Source: Pumilibacter muris (lineage in GTDB: Bacteria > Bacillota > Clostridia > Christensenellales > Pumilibacteraceae). From it: a stretch of DNA of 64,000 bases. Location of the stretch: positions 1 to 64,000 of the forward strand of contig NZ_CALPCN010000004.1 in the NCBI RefSeq assembly GCF_943193045.1, written 5' to 3'. This document shows, piece by piece, positions 33,863 to 42,852 of this stretch; the stretch's first letter is position 1, and every line of letters starts with the position of its first letter. The notes beneath the pieces are model-generated. The model was not told the origin of the DNA. It did no database searches and was given only the letters and a program-made list of their open reading frames with translations. Made by a program: the position numbers and the translations under genes.

Positions 33863-34765
33863 CTATTTAAGTCCCGAAAAAGACACGCCCTCTATAATAT
33901 AGCGTTGGCAGAAAATATATACGATTGCAATGGGTATTGTGGAAAACGTAAGCGCCGCCATTACCATTGATAAATCTTTGGGATTAAAAGAGTTTACGAG
34001 TTGCAAGAATACTTGCAACGGTTGTTGTTCGGGTTTGCTAAACATAAGTTGCGCGAAAACGTATTCGTTCCATGCGCCCATAAACGTGAAGATTGCCACC
34101 GTTGCGAAAATAGCTTTGCTGAGCGGCATTATTATGCGGAAATAAGTGCTCAGCCTTCCCGAGCCGTCTATTCGCGCCGCTTCTTCGAGCTCTTTGGGCA
34201 TGCCGATGAAAAACTGCCTGAACATGAAAATATAGAACGCGCTGACAAAGTTGGGTATAAGGTATCCGACAACGCGCAACTCTTTTGTGAGCAAGCCGAG
34301 ATTTTTCAAAATAACGTAAAGCGGCACAATGCTCGTTTCAACGGGCACTATAATGAGCAAAAGCACTATTGTGCCTATAACCCGCGAACCGGGAAACTCC
34401 AATCTTGCCAATGCGTAGCCCGCAAACGAGTTTAAAAGAAGCACGCCCAAAATCGTTATCGAACAATAAATTACGCTGTTTAAAATACTACGCCCGAAAT
34501 AGTCGAACGAATCGAACAGATTTTTATACGCGACAAACCATTTGCCAACGTTCCACGTTGCGGGCAAAAACGTTCGCCACGACGAAAGTTGAGCGTAAAT
34601 TTGGTCTTGCGTTTTGAGCGACGAAACTATCATCCACAGCACGGGGAACAAAAAGATTACGCACAGTAAAGCAAGCCCCAAAATTGCCGCCGTTTTAAGA
34701 ACGACGTGCGCGGGAGATATTTTGCGCTTTACCTTTACGAAATTAGGAAGCACTTGCGTTTGCAT
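33863..34765 (-). CDS. Sugar ABC transporter permease, MalG type
   Basis: A 300-residue inner-membrane permease of the CUT1 carbohydrate uptake family with six hydrophobic segments. The ATPase-docking EAA loop reads EELEEAARIDGSGRLSTYFRIIMPLSK, typical of the MalG half. It pairs with the MalF-type permease 13 bases upstream and the solute-binding protein. No ATPase gene is in the operon, so a shared MsmK/MsiK-type ATPase elsewhere is likely. Confidence 0.95.
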   Translation of the reverse strand: MQTQVLPNFVKVKRKISPAHVVLKTAAILGLALLCVIFLFPVLWMIVSSLKTQDQIYAQLSSWRTFLPATWNVGKWFVAYKNLFDSFDYFGRSILNSVIYCSITILGVLLLNSFAGYALARLEFPGSRVIGTIVLLLIIVPVETSIVPLYVILKNLGLLTKELRVVGYLIPNFVSAFYIFMFRQFFIGMPKELEEAARIDGSGRLSTYFRIIMPLSKAIFATVAIFTFMGAWNEYVFAQLMFSKPEQQPLQVFLQLVNSFNPKDLSMVMAALTFSTIPIAIVYIFCQRYIIEGVSFSGLK

Positions 34766-34778
34766 ATTTTGTCCCTCC

Positions 34779-35699
34779 TCAATCCTTTTGGTCGGTAACT
34801 TTGCGCAACGTAAGCGCTACGGTAGACATGAAAAGCGTATACAGCAAAGCGATTGCGCTCGAATATCCCACGTCTCTGTATTTAATGCCTTGCTGATAAA
34901 TGTAGTAAGACATGGTCATTGTGCTGTCGGTAGGTCCGCCCTGCGTCATAATCATGGGTTGCGTCATAAGGCGGAAAGCGCCTATAAGCATAGTAACGAG
35001 CACGAACGAAAACGTGGGGAGAATGCTCGGAAGAGTTATGCGGAAAAACTTTGTGCCGCTTCCCGCGCCGTCTACCCCCGCAGCCTCGTACAGTTCGGGC
35101 GGAATATTTTTAAGTCCCGAAAGGAATATAAGCATTTGATAGCCCGCGCCTTGCCACGCCGATATAACAACTATTACGTTCATCGCCTGCTTGGGGCTTT
35201 CCAAAAACGGTTGAGGCGGAATGTGGAACACTTTTAACAAAGCGTTAATGAGCCCCTCTTCGGGATTGAGCAAATTCATCCACAAAAACGACGTAACCGC
35301 AAGCGAAAGCATAACGGGGCAGAAAAACGCCCACCGAAAGAACGTGTTTCCCCTTATTTTGGTGTTCAGGATAAGCGCCAACCCGAGCGCCGCCAAAAGT
35401 TGCAACGGAACAACTTTCACGACGAAAATCATTGTGTTTTTAAAGGCGTTCCACATAAACCTGTCGGTAAACGCTTTTTTGAACTGACGCAATCCCGCCC
35501 AACCCACTTCGTTCAGTTTTAAAAGGTTGGCGTCGGTAAACGCATAAGAAAGGCTAACCACCATAGGCGCGATTACGAAAATCGCACCGAGCACTACGGC
35601 GGGCAAAATAAACACCGCGCCCACAACCGAGTCGCTTTTAATATAAGTCTTTCCTAAAAACTTATAATATATCGACTTTGTTTTTTTCGCTTTTTCCAT
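34779..35699 (-). CDS. Sugar ABC transporter permease, MalF type
   Basis: A 306-residue CUT1 permease. The EAA loop reads PPELYEAAGVDGAGSGTKFFRITLPSI and six membrane segments span the protein, with a long first periplasmic loop as in MalF-type subunits. It is the second gene of the fructan operon, 19 bases after the binding protein gene. Confidence 0.95.
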   Translation of the reverse strand: MEKAKKTKSIYYKFLGKTYIKSDSVVGAVFILPAVVLGAIFVIAPMVVSLSYAFTDANLLKLNEVGWAGLRQFKKAFTDRFMWNAFKNTMIFVVKVVPLQLLAALGLALILNTKIRGNTFFRWAFFCPVMLSLAVTSFLWMNLLNPEEGLINALLKVFHIPPQPFLESPKQAMNVIVVISAWQGAGYQMLIFLSGLKNIPPELYEAAGVDGAGSGTKFFRITLPSILPTFSFVLVTMLIGAFRLMTQPMIMTQGGPTDSTMTMSYYIYQQGIKYRDVGYSSAIALLYTLFMSTVALTLRKVTDQKD

Positions 35700-35717
35700 A
35701 ACGGCACCGCCTTTAAT

Positions 35718-37064
35718 TTAGCGGTCTACCGATTGAGCTTTTTGCAACGCGTATTTAGCCAGATTATAGTCGGACGTTCCCGCAGCCGTTTTAATATAGT
35801 TCACTATGTCCGAAAACGCGGTTGTAAGCTGAGGATATTTTTCAATTCGCGGACGGGGAGCGCCCGTTTGCAACAACAGCTCGCTAAGCGATTTACTCGC
35901 TCCGCTTCCGAAATTCTCTTCGTTATCGAGAAGCGATTTGTGCGTGGGGAAAGTGCCTATGCTGTCGTACATAAGCTGGCTTGCCTCCGTGCCCGTAAGG
36001 AACGCCACCGCTTGCGAAGCCGCATAAGCGTCGCGGGTGTCGCGCGTTACCGCAAAGCCCCACGAGCCGCAAGGCGATTGCACTTTTCCTTTTGTTCCGT
36101 CGGCGGATTCGTAGACGGGGAAAGGCATAATGTCGTATTTATTTTGAAAGTCTTTGTAATCTTTGCGAATGGTGTCTATAAGCCAAGGTCCGTATATTTC
36201 GAAAGCAACTTCGCCGCCGGGAAACGCGTTCACGTTAGTGCCGTTGTATATCCACGACTTTGCGCTGTCTTGCTCGTAAATACTTTCAAGCATTGAAAGT
36301 CCGCCGAGCGACGCTTCGGAATTTAAAGCACCCACCGCTTTCTCGTTGGTATCGGTGAACTGACCGCCCGCGCTGTAAATGAGCGGCGAATACAAATACA
36401 TGCAGCCTTCGGCGCCGCCGAAGCCGAGATTGAGTTTGATTTTATACGTTTTATTTGCGGCTTTCAGCTTATCCATAGCCTCTTCAACGTCTTTCCAAGA
36501 CCAGGGATTTTCTATTGTGCCGAAATCCGCATCGGTGTAGCCCACCGATTTTAAAAGCTCTTTATTGTAGTATAATCCGCCGGGCGCGTCCATGCCCGAA
36601 AGCGCGAACAATTTGCCGTTATAGGTAGACTGCGTTATAACGCTGTCAACATAGCTGTTCTTAACGTCGTCGGTAAGGTGTTCGTCAAGCGGCAAAATAA
36701 TTTCCTGAGCGGCGTATGCCGTAATGTTGGGGCTGTCTACGGCAACAATATCAGGCAACCCCCCCCCGAGTAATTCGCCGTTTATAGAGCTGTCGAGCGC
36801 ATCCGACGAGTTTTTGAACTCCAAACTCATCATTATAGTGCGTCCGTCTTTTGTATGCAGCTTCTTTTCGTTGAACATATCGGCAATGGTGCGGTATATT
36901 CTTCCTTCGGGCTCCGCTTCCGACTTATGAAGCCAAACCTTAACCACTTTTACGTCGGCTGTGTCTTCGAGTTCGTCGCCGTTTTTGCTGCACGCGGCAA
37001 AGCCGAACAGGCTGAGCGCAAGAACACAAGCAAGCAACAGGTTCGTAAGTCTTTTTTTCATCAT
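35718..37064 (-). CDS. Sugar ABC transporter solute-binding lipoprotein
   Basis: A 448-residue cluster B/CUT1-type extracellular sugar-binding protein, anchored by Cys25 (FAACS). LLGGGLPDIVAVDS, YYNKELLKSVGY and GEVAFEIYGPWLI are typical family segments. It is the first gene of the fructan operon and probably binds fructo-oligosaccharides released by the GH32 enzymes. The three Gly codons in LLGGGLP are an uninterrupted run of nine G (36759-36767). GGAGG lies 8 bases before the first of two adjacent ATGs. Confidence 0.93.
   Translation of the reverse strand: MMKKRLTNLLLACVLALSLFGFAACSKNGDELEDTADVKVVKVWLHKSEAEPEGRIYRTIADMFNEKKLHTKDGRTIMMSLEFKNSSDALDSSINGELLGGGLPDIVAVDSPNITAYAAQEIILPLDEHLTDDVKNSYVDSVITQSTYNGKLFALSGMDAPGGLYYNKELLKSVGYTDADFGTIENPWSWKDVEEAMDKLKAANKTYKIKLNLGFGGAEGCMYLYSPLIYSAGGQFTDTNEKAVGALNSEASLGGLSMLESIYEQDSAKSWIYNGTNVNAFPGGEVAFEIYGPWLIDTIRKDYKDFQNKYDIMPFPVYESADGTKGKVQSPCGSWGFAVTRDTRDAYAASQAVAFLTGTEASQLMYDSIGTFPTHKSLLDNEENFGSGASKSLSELLLQTGAPRPRIEKYPQLTTAFSDIVNYIKTAAGTSDYNLAKYALQKAQSVDR
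36759..36767. repeat. Homopolymer tract (G9 on coding strand)
   Basis: Nine C on the plus strand, encoding three Gly in frame in the solute-binding protein. A one-base slip would truncate the importer's binding protein. Confidence 0.9.
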
Positions 37065-37171
37065 TTTTTATTCCTCCTAAACGGAATTTTATTTTTTAAA
37101 AAAAATTTACCTAATATAAATTTTTAATAAAACCGCTTTTACTTGAAAACGAAGTCCTTGTCCTCATCACG

Positions 37172-37286
37172 TTGGAAACGTTTCCAAAATTCTGTTAAAA
37201 AATATAGAATCGTTTCGCTTTTTCATAAAAATTTGGAATCGGATTTATTCGAAATCGTTTTTACAAAAAATTTGGAATCGTTTCTA
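37172..37286. promoter_or_regulatory. Array of LacI-type operators
   Basis: TTGGAAACGTTTCCAA at 37172-37187 is a perfect 16-base palindrome with the central CG of LacI-family sites. Related degenerate copies occur at 37206-37217 (AGAATCGTTTCG), 37233-37246 (TTGGAATCGGATTT), near 37250-37263 and 37272-37286 (TTGGAATCGTTTCTA). The last abuts the expected transcription start of the fructan operon. They probably bind the LacI regulator of the operon; a CcpA-type protein could also use them. Confidence 0.7.
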
Positions 37287-37294
37287 TTGATTAC

Positions 37295-37323
37295 ATAATA
37301 CCACAACATTTCGGACTTGTCAA
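37295..37323 (-). promoter_or_regulatory. Promoter of fructan operon
   Basis: Minus-strand TTGACA (37318-37323), 17 bases, TATTAT (37295-37300). Transcription should start near 37288, giving a leader of about 220 bases that crosses the operator array. Confidence 0.85.
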
Positions 37324-37450
37324 TACCTTTTTGAAAAATTTTTGTAATTTTTTTCAATTTTTTTACCGTTATACCGTAAGTTTTTCTATTAAATACGTTT
37401 TATCGCCGAATTTAACATGTAGTTTTAATTGTTTAAGACGCATTTTTTTC

Positions 37451-37479
37451 TTGCGCTTTAAAAATAAGTGTGCTATAAT
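37451..37479 (+). promoter_or_regulatory. Promoter of ABC-F gene
   Basis: TTGCGC (37451-37456), 17 bases, TATAAT (37474-37479) with a TGTGC extension. Transcription would start near 37486, about 190 bases before the ABC-F start codon. Confidence 0.75.
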
Positions 37480-37504
37480 TATTTTGAATTTAAAAGGAAT
37501 AGGT

Positions 37505-37516
37505 ATGCGCCGTTGA
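37505..37516 (+). CDS. Three-residue leader peptide Met-Arg-Arg
   Basis: ATG CGC CGT TGA, preceded by AAAAGGAATAGG. It lies about 19 bases into the transcript and just before the hairpins at 37521-37652. Short arginine-containing leaders are known stall peptides upstream of ribosome-protection and methylase genes; here the role is inferred from position. Confidence 0.6.
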   Translation: MRR

Positions 37517-37520
37517 AGAA

Positions 37521-37652
37521 TTTTTCTTGCAAAATTTAATAAAATAAGCTTGCGAATTAAAACTTGCGAGCTTATTTGTTCGCAAGAAAGTTTTTTTTAG
37601 CTATATACGATTATTCGAGCCGTAAGATTTAAACTTTCTTACGGCTCTTTTT
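37521..37652 (+). promoter_or_regulatory. Transcription attenuator with competing hairpins
   Basis: Antiterminator-like stem: 37543-37554 with 37565-37576 (12 pairs, AATAAGCTTGCG against TGCGAGCTTATT). Mutually exclusive terminator: CTTGCGA (37563-37569) with TCGCAAG (37580-37586), followed by T8 at 37591-37598. A second terminator pairs GAGCCGTAAGA (37617-37627) with TCTTACGGCTC (37637-37647), followed by T5. The layout fits drug-sensing attenuation coupled to the leader peptide. Confidence 0.75.
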
Positions 37653-37674
37653 ATATTTCAAGGAGGATTACAAT

Positions 37675-39153
37675 ATGTCTTTAATAAGCGTTCGAAATTT
37701 AACATTTTCTTACGACGGCGGATATAAAAACGTTTTCGAGAATGTGAGCTTTCAAATAGACACAGAATGGAAGTTGGGCTTTGTGGGGCGAAACGGCAGA
37801 GGAAAAACCACATTTCTCAATTTGCTTTTCGGCAAATACGAATACGCGGGAAAAATTGCGGCGAACGTCGAATTTACCTACTTTCCTTTCGAGGTACGCA
37901 ACAAAAAGCGCAAAGTTTCGCAAATACTGCAAGAGCTGTGCCCCGCAGCCGAAGAATGGGAGTTTATACGCGAACTGTCGTATTTGCAAACTTCGCCCGA
38001 AATTCTTTACCGTCCGTTTAGCGAGCTGTCGAGCGGAGAACAAACCAAAATCTTGCTTGCGGGTCTTTTTTTGAAACCTAACAATTTTCTTCTAATCGAC
38101 GAACCGACCAACCATTTGGATGCCGACGCTCGGCAAACCGTTTCGAACTACCTTAAAAAGAAAAAAGGATTTATTTTGGTTTCGCACGACCGCCTTTTTT
38201 TAGACGGTTGCGTAGACCACATTCTTTCGATTAACAAAACGAATATAGAAGTTCAGGCAGGCAATTTTTCGTCTTGGTTCGAAAACTTCGAAAACAAACA
38301 AAAAAACGAAACGGCTCAAAACAAAAAGCTGAAAAACGAAATTGCAAAACTTAAAGAAGCGGCTAAGCGCACCGCGTCATGGGCGGCTCAAACCGAAGCT
38401 TCGAAATACGGTGTTGCGAGTTCGGGTTTAAAGCCTGACAGAGGCTACGTCGGGCACAAAGCCGCCAAACTAATGAAACAAGCTAAAAATACGGAAGCGC
38501 GGCAACTTGCCGCCATAGAGCAAAAGTCAGAATTATTGCAAAACGCCGAAACCGCCGACAACTTGAAACTCTCCCCTCTCGTTTTCCGACACAACAAACT
38601 GCTCGAATTTTCAAACCTCGAAATAAACTACGGAAATAAAAAAATTTGCCCGCCCGTAAGCTTCGCGCTCGGGCAAGGCGAACGAATCGCTTTGCAGGGG
38701 AAGAACGGATGCGGAAAAAGCAGCGTGTTAAAACTTGCGCTCGGCGAAAACGTTCCGCACACCGGCACGGTATACTTGCCGTCGGGCTTGATTATTTCTT
38801 ATGTGCCGCAAACGAACGAAAATTTAAAAGGCACCGTTTCGCACTTTGCAAAAGAGCACAAAATTGACGAATCGCTGTTCAGAGCGATTTTGAACAAAAT
38901 GGGCTTTTCGAAAACGGACTGCGACGGCGATATTTCAACTTATTCCGAAGGGCAAAAGAAAAAAGTCGCTCTCGCCAAAAGTCTATGCGAAAAGGCTCAT
39001 ATTTACGTTTGGGACGAGCCTCTTAATTACCTCGATATTTATTCGCGCATGCAAATAGAAAAACTAATCTTAGAATACCGCCCCGCTATGCTGTTCGTTG
39101 AACACGATATAGCTTTTCAAAACGCGGTAGCCACAAAAACGGTTAAAATATAG
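37675..39153 (+). CDS. ABC-F ribosomal protection protein, Lsa/CplR-like
   Basis: A 492-residue protein with two ABC ATPase domains and no membrane segment. Domain 1 has GRNGRGKTT (about residue 39), signature SSGEQ and LLIDEPTNHLD. A charged interdomain linker (about 190-300) follows, and domain 2 has GKNGCGKSS, signature SEGQ and WDEPLNYLD. The opening (LISVRNLTFSYDGGYKNVFENVSF) and the EWKLGFVGRNGRGKTT segment are like Lsa/CplR proteins, which displace lincosamide, streptogramin A and pleuromutilin drugs from the ribosome. Resistance spectrum is inferred. AAGGAGG precedes the ATG. The attenuator upstream supports inducible resistance. Confidence 0.9.
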   Translation: MSLISVRNLTFSYDGGYKNVFENVSFQIDTEWKLGFVGRNGRGKTTFLNLLFGKYEYAGKIAANVEFTYFPFEVRNKKRKVSQILQELCPAAEEWEFIRELSYLQTSPEILYRPFSELSSGEQTKILLAGLFLKPNNFLLIDEPTNHLDADARQTVSNYLKKKKGFILVSHDRLFLDGCVDHILSINKTNIEVQAGNFSSWFENFENKQKNETAQNKKLKNEIAKLKEAAKRTASWAAQTEASKYGVASSGLKPDRGYVGHKAAKLMKQAKNTEARQLAAIEQKSELLQNAETADNLKLSPLVFRHNKLLEFSNLEINYGNKKICPPVSFALGQGERIALQGKNGCGKSSVLKLALGENVPHTGTVYLPSGLIISYVPQTNENLKGTVSHFAKEHKIDESLFRAILNKMGFSKTDCDGDISTYSEGQKKKVALAKSLCEKAHIYVWDEPLNYLDIYSRMQIEKLILEYRPAMLFVEHDIAFQNAVATKTVKI

Positions 39154-39160
39154 CAATAAA

Positions 39161-39187
39161 AACCGAGCGAACGCCGCTCGGTTTTTT
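39161..39187 (+). terminator. Terminator of ABC-F gene
   Basis: CCGAGCG (39163-39169) with CGCTCGG (39175-39181), flanked by AA/TT pairs and T6. Confidence 0.9.
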
Positions 39188-39227
39188 ATATTCTACAGTT
39201 TTTTACCGCTCACCAACCGCATGTACG

Positions 39228-39911
39228 TTATTGCCGTTGGAATTTGCCGTCTTTTTTGTGCACAACAAGGCTCGCGTTGTATTTTTTGCACAGCGCGCGC
39301 GCAACGTTCATAGCTTCTTCTTTGGTGTCAACTCTGCGAACAACTCTGTCTACGCCGTCTTTTTTAATTACCCATGTGTCTTTAACGCGGTCGTATTTAA
39401 CAGTGAATTTAACTGCGCCGTCTTTTTGGCTTACTACCGAAGTTTTGTTGTAATAGCTTACTCTGCTTGCGGCGCGCTCGATTTCCTCGTCGATAGAAGA
39501 TGCCGCTTTTTTCTTTTTAAAAGGCCCTTCGGGTTCGGGCGCGTTGTCGATTTCTTCGGTTACGGTGTCGTCTTCGGGCGCGGGTTCAAGCTCGCGCGTC
39601 ATAAACGACGGCTCTTCGGGTTCGGGCGCCGACGAGGCGGAAGCGGATTGTTGCTCCGATGCGTTACCGCCCGTTACGGGAGCGAAAATCTGTTCGTTTT
39701 TAGCCCGCGTTCTTTCTATTTCGAGTTTTGTGCGGGTCTTTTTAAGTTCGTCTTTAAGCTTGCGTATGCGCTTGTTTTTGCACGCAATAACAATAAACAG
39801 TATTATGCACAAAAGCACGGCAACCGCCAAAATGAGCCACCAAAACTTTGCGATAGCGTCGTTTGCCTTTTTCAATAAATCGGCAATTTTGGAACCTAAC
39901 AAAATATTCAC
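39228..39911 (-). CDS. Single-pass membrane protein with DUF2188 domain
   Basis: A 227-residue protein. One membrane helix (about residues 22-43) is followed by a short coiled coil, a low-complexity acidic region rich in Pro, Glu and Ser, and a C-terminal DUF2188-type domain of about 60 residues (VKYDRVKDTWVIKKDGVDRV ... CKKYNASLVVHKKDGKFQ). DUF2188 domains are small nucleic-acid- or partner-binding modules of unknown function. GGAGG lies 13 bases before the ATG. Confidence 0.75.
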   Translation of the reverse strand: MNILLGSKIADLLKKANDAIAKFWWLILAVAVLLCIILFIVIACKNKRIRKLKDELKKTRTKLEIERTRAKNEQIFAPVTGGNASEQQSASASSAPEPEEPSFMTRELEPAPEDDTVTEEIDNAPEPEGPFKKKKAASSIDEEIERAASRVSYYNKTSVVSQKDGAVKFTVKYDRVKDTWVIKKDGVDRVVRRVDTKEEAMNVARALCKKYNASLVVHKKDGKFQRQ

Positions 39912-40014
39912 TTACAAAAACCTCCGTTGTAATAAAAGCTCGTTTACAAAGCGCGCATACCTTTCTATATATGCCGTAAGCGACGAAATAATTCGCCGCT
40001 TACCTTTGCAAACG

Positions 40015-40653
40015 TTATGCAGTTTTAAAATCCGCCGCAATTTCGCCGAGAGCGATATATAAAGGCGAAGTGTTCATTCTCATACGAATGGGAACTATTC
40101 TGTAATCCTGGCTTTCGGGGTTGTTCTCAAGCCCTACTTTGGAATTAAGATACAAATACACCGTAACCCAACGAAGTTCTCCGTCGGTGCTCTTAACGTT
40201 CATAATAAGACGGTCGTATTCCACAGTGCTCTTTTTTACTTTAAACGTTTTAGGCTGTGAAAATTCGAGTTCGAGCATATACGAATCGTCGGTTGCCGCG
40301 CAAACCGCGCGAGCCTCGTTCACCGTAACTTCTTTGTTCACCGTTTCATCGTCGGCGTTTTTTGTTTTCTCAAATTCGGGACCGTAGTTGCCCACAAATT
40401 CGAGAGTGGCGTGCATTATGCTGAACCCCGTCTTTTTAATAAGGTTTTTATCTATTTTCGATTTGTATTCGGCGTTTCCCGTAAGGTTGCCGTTCGGAAG
40501 CGACGCCGACGCGGTTGTTACCCGCACCGCAGAATAATCGGAAAAACTTTTCATGGGGCGCATTATCACCGAGCAAAGAACTATAACAGTAATAAGCACG
40601 GCACCCAAAACCGACGAAAGAACTATAACGGGTATTTTTACTTTTTTCTTCAT
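40015..40653 (-). CDS. Membrane-anchored hypothetical protein
   Basis: A 212-residue protein with one N-terminal membrane helix (about residues 8-30) and an extracytoplasmic beta-rich domain. I do not recognise a family. AGGAG precedes the ATG. It lies directly downstream of ftsH on the same strand, 41 bases apart, and may be co-transcribed with it. Confidence 0.7.
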   Translation of the reverse strand: MKKKVKIPVIVLSSVLGAVLITVIVLCSVIMRPMKSFSDYSAVRVTTASASLPNGNLTGNAEYKSKIDKNLIKKTGFSIMHATLEFVGNYGPEFEKTKNADDETVNKEVTVNEARAVCAATDDSYMLELEFSQPKTFKVKKSTVEYDRLIMNVKSTDGELRWVTVYLYLNSKVGLENNPESQDYRIVPIRMRMNTSPLYIALGEIAADFKTA

Positions 40654-40694
40654 ACTTTCTCCTAAATTCCTTTTGAATTCCTCTTATGCAAATT

Positions 40695-42632
40695 TTACGC
40701 CGTTTTGTTGTTGTATTTTTTGTTAAGACGTGCGTCGAGCGCGTCGCGCACTTCTTCGTAAGGCTTGCCTTCCATAATCATATCCACTTCTTCGGAATAA
40801 ATGGTTTCGCGCTCTATTAAAAGCCTAACCATGCAATCCATAACCTCGCGGTGCTCGGTAAGCATTTTAACAGCCTCTTTATGCGCGGTTTCCACAAGTT
40901 TGGCTACGGCGGCGTCTATTTTCGTTGCAATCGACTCGCTGTATGTGTGCGTGGATTGATAATCGCGCCCTAAAAACACTTCTTGATTAGAGCCGTAATA
41001 AACGGGACCGAGTTCCGACATACCCCATTCCATAACCATCTTGCGGGCAATGTCGGTAGCGCTCTTAATGTCGCCCACCGCGCCGGTAGTTATGTCTTGA
41101 ATAACGAGTTCTTCGGCGGCGCGTCCGCCCATGCTCATGGCAAGATTCGCTTTCAGCTTTCCTATGGTAATATGGTCGTCGTCGGTGTCGGGACGGGTCA
41201 TGGTGTAGCCCGCCGCCTGCCCGCGAGGAATTATAGACACCTCGTGCACGGGGTCGCACATAGGTTCGAGCCGCGCCACAATAGCATGCCCCGCTTCGTG
41301 ATAAGCCGTGATTCGCTTATCAACTTCGGTAACGAGACGCGATTTTTTCTGAGGTCCCATAACAACCTTGTTTATTCCCTCGTAAAGGTCTTCCATGCTG
41401 ATTTGACTGCGGTTGTCGCGCGCGCACAAAATAGCAGCTTCGTTTAATAAGTTGGCGATTTCCGCGCCCGAAAATCCGCTCGTTATGCGGGCGAGCACCT
41501 GAAAGTCTACGTCGGGCGATATAGGCTTATTGCGCGCGTGAACTTTGAAAATAGCTTCTCTGCCGCGAACGTCGGGAATGTTCACGTATATTTGGCGGTC
41601 GAATCTGCCCGGACGCAAAAGCGCGGGGTCGAGAATGTCGGCACGGTTGGTTGCCGCCATAACTATAACGCCGTCGTTCGTTTCGAAACCGTCCATTTGC
41701 ACCAAAAGCTGGTTTAGCGTTTGCTCGCGTTCGTCGTGTCCGCCGCCGAGCCCCGCTCCGCGTTGGCGCCCAACCGCGTCGATTTCGTCTATAAAGATTA
41801 TGCAAGGCATGTTCTTTTTCGCTTGGTCAAAAAGGTCGCGCACGCGACTTGCGCCTACGCCTACGAACATTTCAACAAAGTCGGAACCCGAAATCGAGAA
41901 GAACGGAACGTTAGCCTCGCCCGCAACGGCTTTGGCAAAAAGCGTTTTACCTGTGCCCGGAGGACCCACCAAAAGCACGCCTTTGGGTATTCTCGCGCCT
42001 ACGGCGGTAAACTTTTGCGGCGACTTTAAAAACTCGACGATTTCTTGAAGCTCTTGCTTTTCTTCGTCGGCGCCCGCAACGTCGGTAAAGCGCACTTTAA
42101 GATTGCCTTGAACGTTCGCTTTGCTCTTTCCGAAATTCATAGCCTGTTTGTTTTGCCCGCCCATGCTTCTGAACAGGAAAAACGCCATAACGGCTATTAG
42201 CACAATGCCTATTATAGGGTAAAGAATATTCCAAATATTTCCCGAATTGCGGTCGTTAAAACTTATAATAACGTCGGGAAACTCTTTGTTGATTTTGGCT
42301 ATTTCGTCGGCGTTGCCCGCCGCCGCTTCGAGTTTTTCGGCGCGCATAGCTTGGTATTGCTTTATAACGTCCCACATAATGGTGTCGCGCGCGTAAGCAT
42401 ACTGTCCGCGCGGATTCTTTTTCCGCTCGGCAGTGTCCTCTTTGTACTCAACCGTAACTTTATCGTTGTTTATGCTCATTTCGGCGATTTTGCCTTTCAT
42501 GAGCGCGTCCGAAATTTCGGTGAACGTGGTTTTGGAAGCGTTGCTCATAACCGTCATAACTATTGTTGTAACGATTGCGAACACCGCAAGCACCGATATT
42601 ACGGTTATTATTCCTTTCGTACTCGACTTCAA
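40695..42632 (-). CDS. ftsH: ATP-dependent zinc metalloprotease FtsH
   Basis: A membrane-bound AAA protease that degrades misfolded membrane proteins and regulators. Two membrane helices (about residues 8-28 and 140-160) flank an extracytoplasmic domain. The AAA module has [23 protein letters not shown] and the SRH region, and the protease has the zinc motif HEAGH. I place the start at a TTG (42632), giving 645 residues ([13 protein letters not shown]...), because GGAGG lies 9 bases upstream of it; an in-frame ATG at 42653 would overlap that ribosome binding site. Confidence 0.95.
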   Translation of the reverse strand: MKSSTKGIITVISVLAVFAIVTTIVMTVMSNASKTTFTEISDALMKGKIAEMSINNDKVTVEYKEDTAERKKNPRGQYAYARDTIMWDVIKQYQAMRAEKLEAAAGNADEIAKINKEFPDVIISFNDRNSGNIWNILYPIIGIVLIAVMAFFLFRSMGGQNKQAMNFGKSKANVQGNLKVRFTDVAGADEEKQELQEIVEFLKSPQKFTAVGARIPKGVLLVGPPGTGKTLFAKAVAGEANVPFFSISGSDFVEMFVGVGASRVRDLFDQAKKNMPCIIFIDEIDAVGRQRGAGLGGGHDEREQTLNQLLVQMDGFETNDGVIVMAATNRADILDPALLRPGRFDRQIYVNIPDVRGREAIFKVHARNKPISPDVDFQVLARITSGFSGAEIANLLNEAAILCARDNRSQISMEDLYEGINKVVMGPQKKSRLVTEVDKRITAYHEAGHAIVARLEPMCDPVHEVSIIPRGQAAGYTMTRPDTDDDHITIGKLKANLAMSMGGRAAEELVIQDITTGAVGDIKSATDIARKMVMEWGMSELGPVYYGSNQEVFLGRDYQSTHTYSESIATKIDAAVAKLVETAHKEAVKMLTEHREVMDCMVRLLIERETIYSEEVDMIMEGKPYEEVRDALDARLNKKYNNKTA

Positions 42633-42688
42633 ATAAAGATACCTCCGAAACATGCCCCGCCGAAGCAAAATGCGCATGTACATAGTAT

Positions 42689-42718
42689 AGTATAGCACAG
42701 TTGCCGCCGCTATATCAA
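42689..42718 (-). promoter_or_regulatory. Promoter of ftsH
   Basis: Minus-strand TTGATA (42713-42718), 18 bases, TATACT (42689-42694) with TGTGC extension; a second overlapping TATACT lies at 42684-42689. Confidence 0.7.
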
Positions 42719-42814
42719 GCAAATTGCGGCATTTTACTTTTTTTTACTTGCTTTCGCGCCTACGGCGGTTATTTTATTTATATGCGCGCAAATTAAATTT
42801 TTTATGTCTAAGAC

Positions 42815-42843
42815 TTGCATACATTGAAATAAAATGTTACAAT
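42815..42843 (+). promoter_or_regulatory. Promoter of J-domain gene, probably leaderless
   Basis: TTGCAT (42815-42820), 17 bases, TACAAT (42838-42843). The ATG at 42853 is only nine bases past the -10 box, about where transcription should start. Confidence 0.75.
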
Positions 42844-42852
42844 AGTGGCGTT

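Noticed and set aside
42653-42722. Longer N-terminus for FtsH from upstream ATG codons
   Set aside because: These codons lie in the promoter (TATACT at 42684-42694) or overlap the ribosome binding site GGAGG used by the TTG at 42632.
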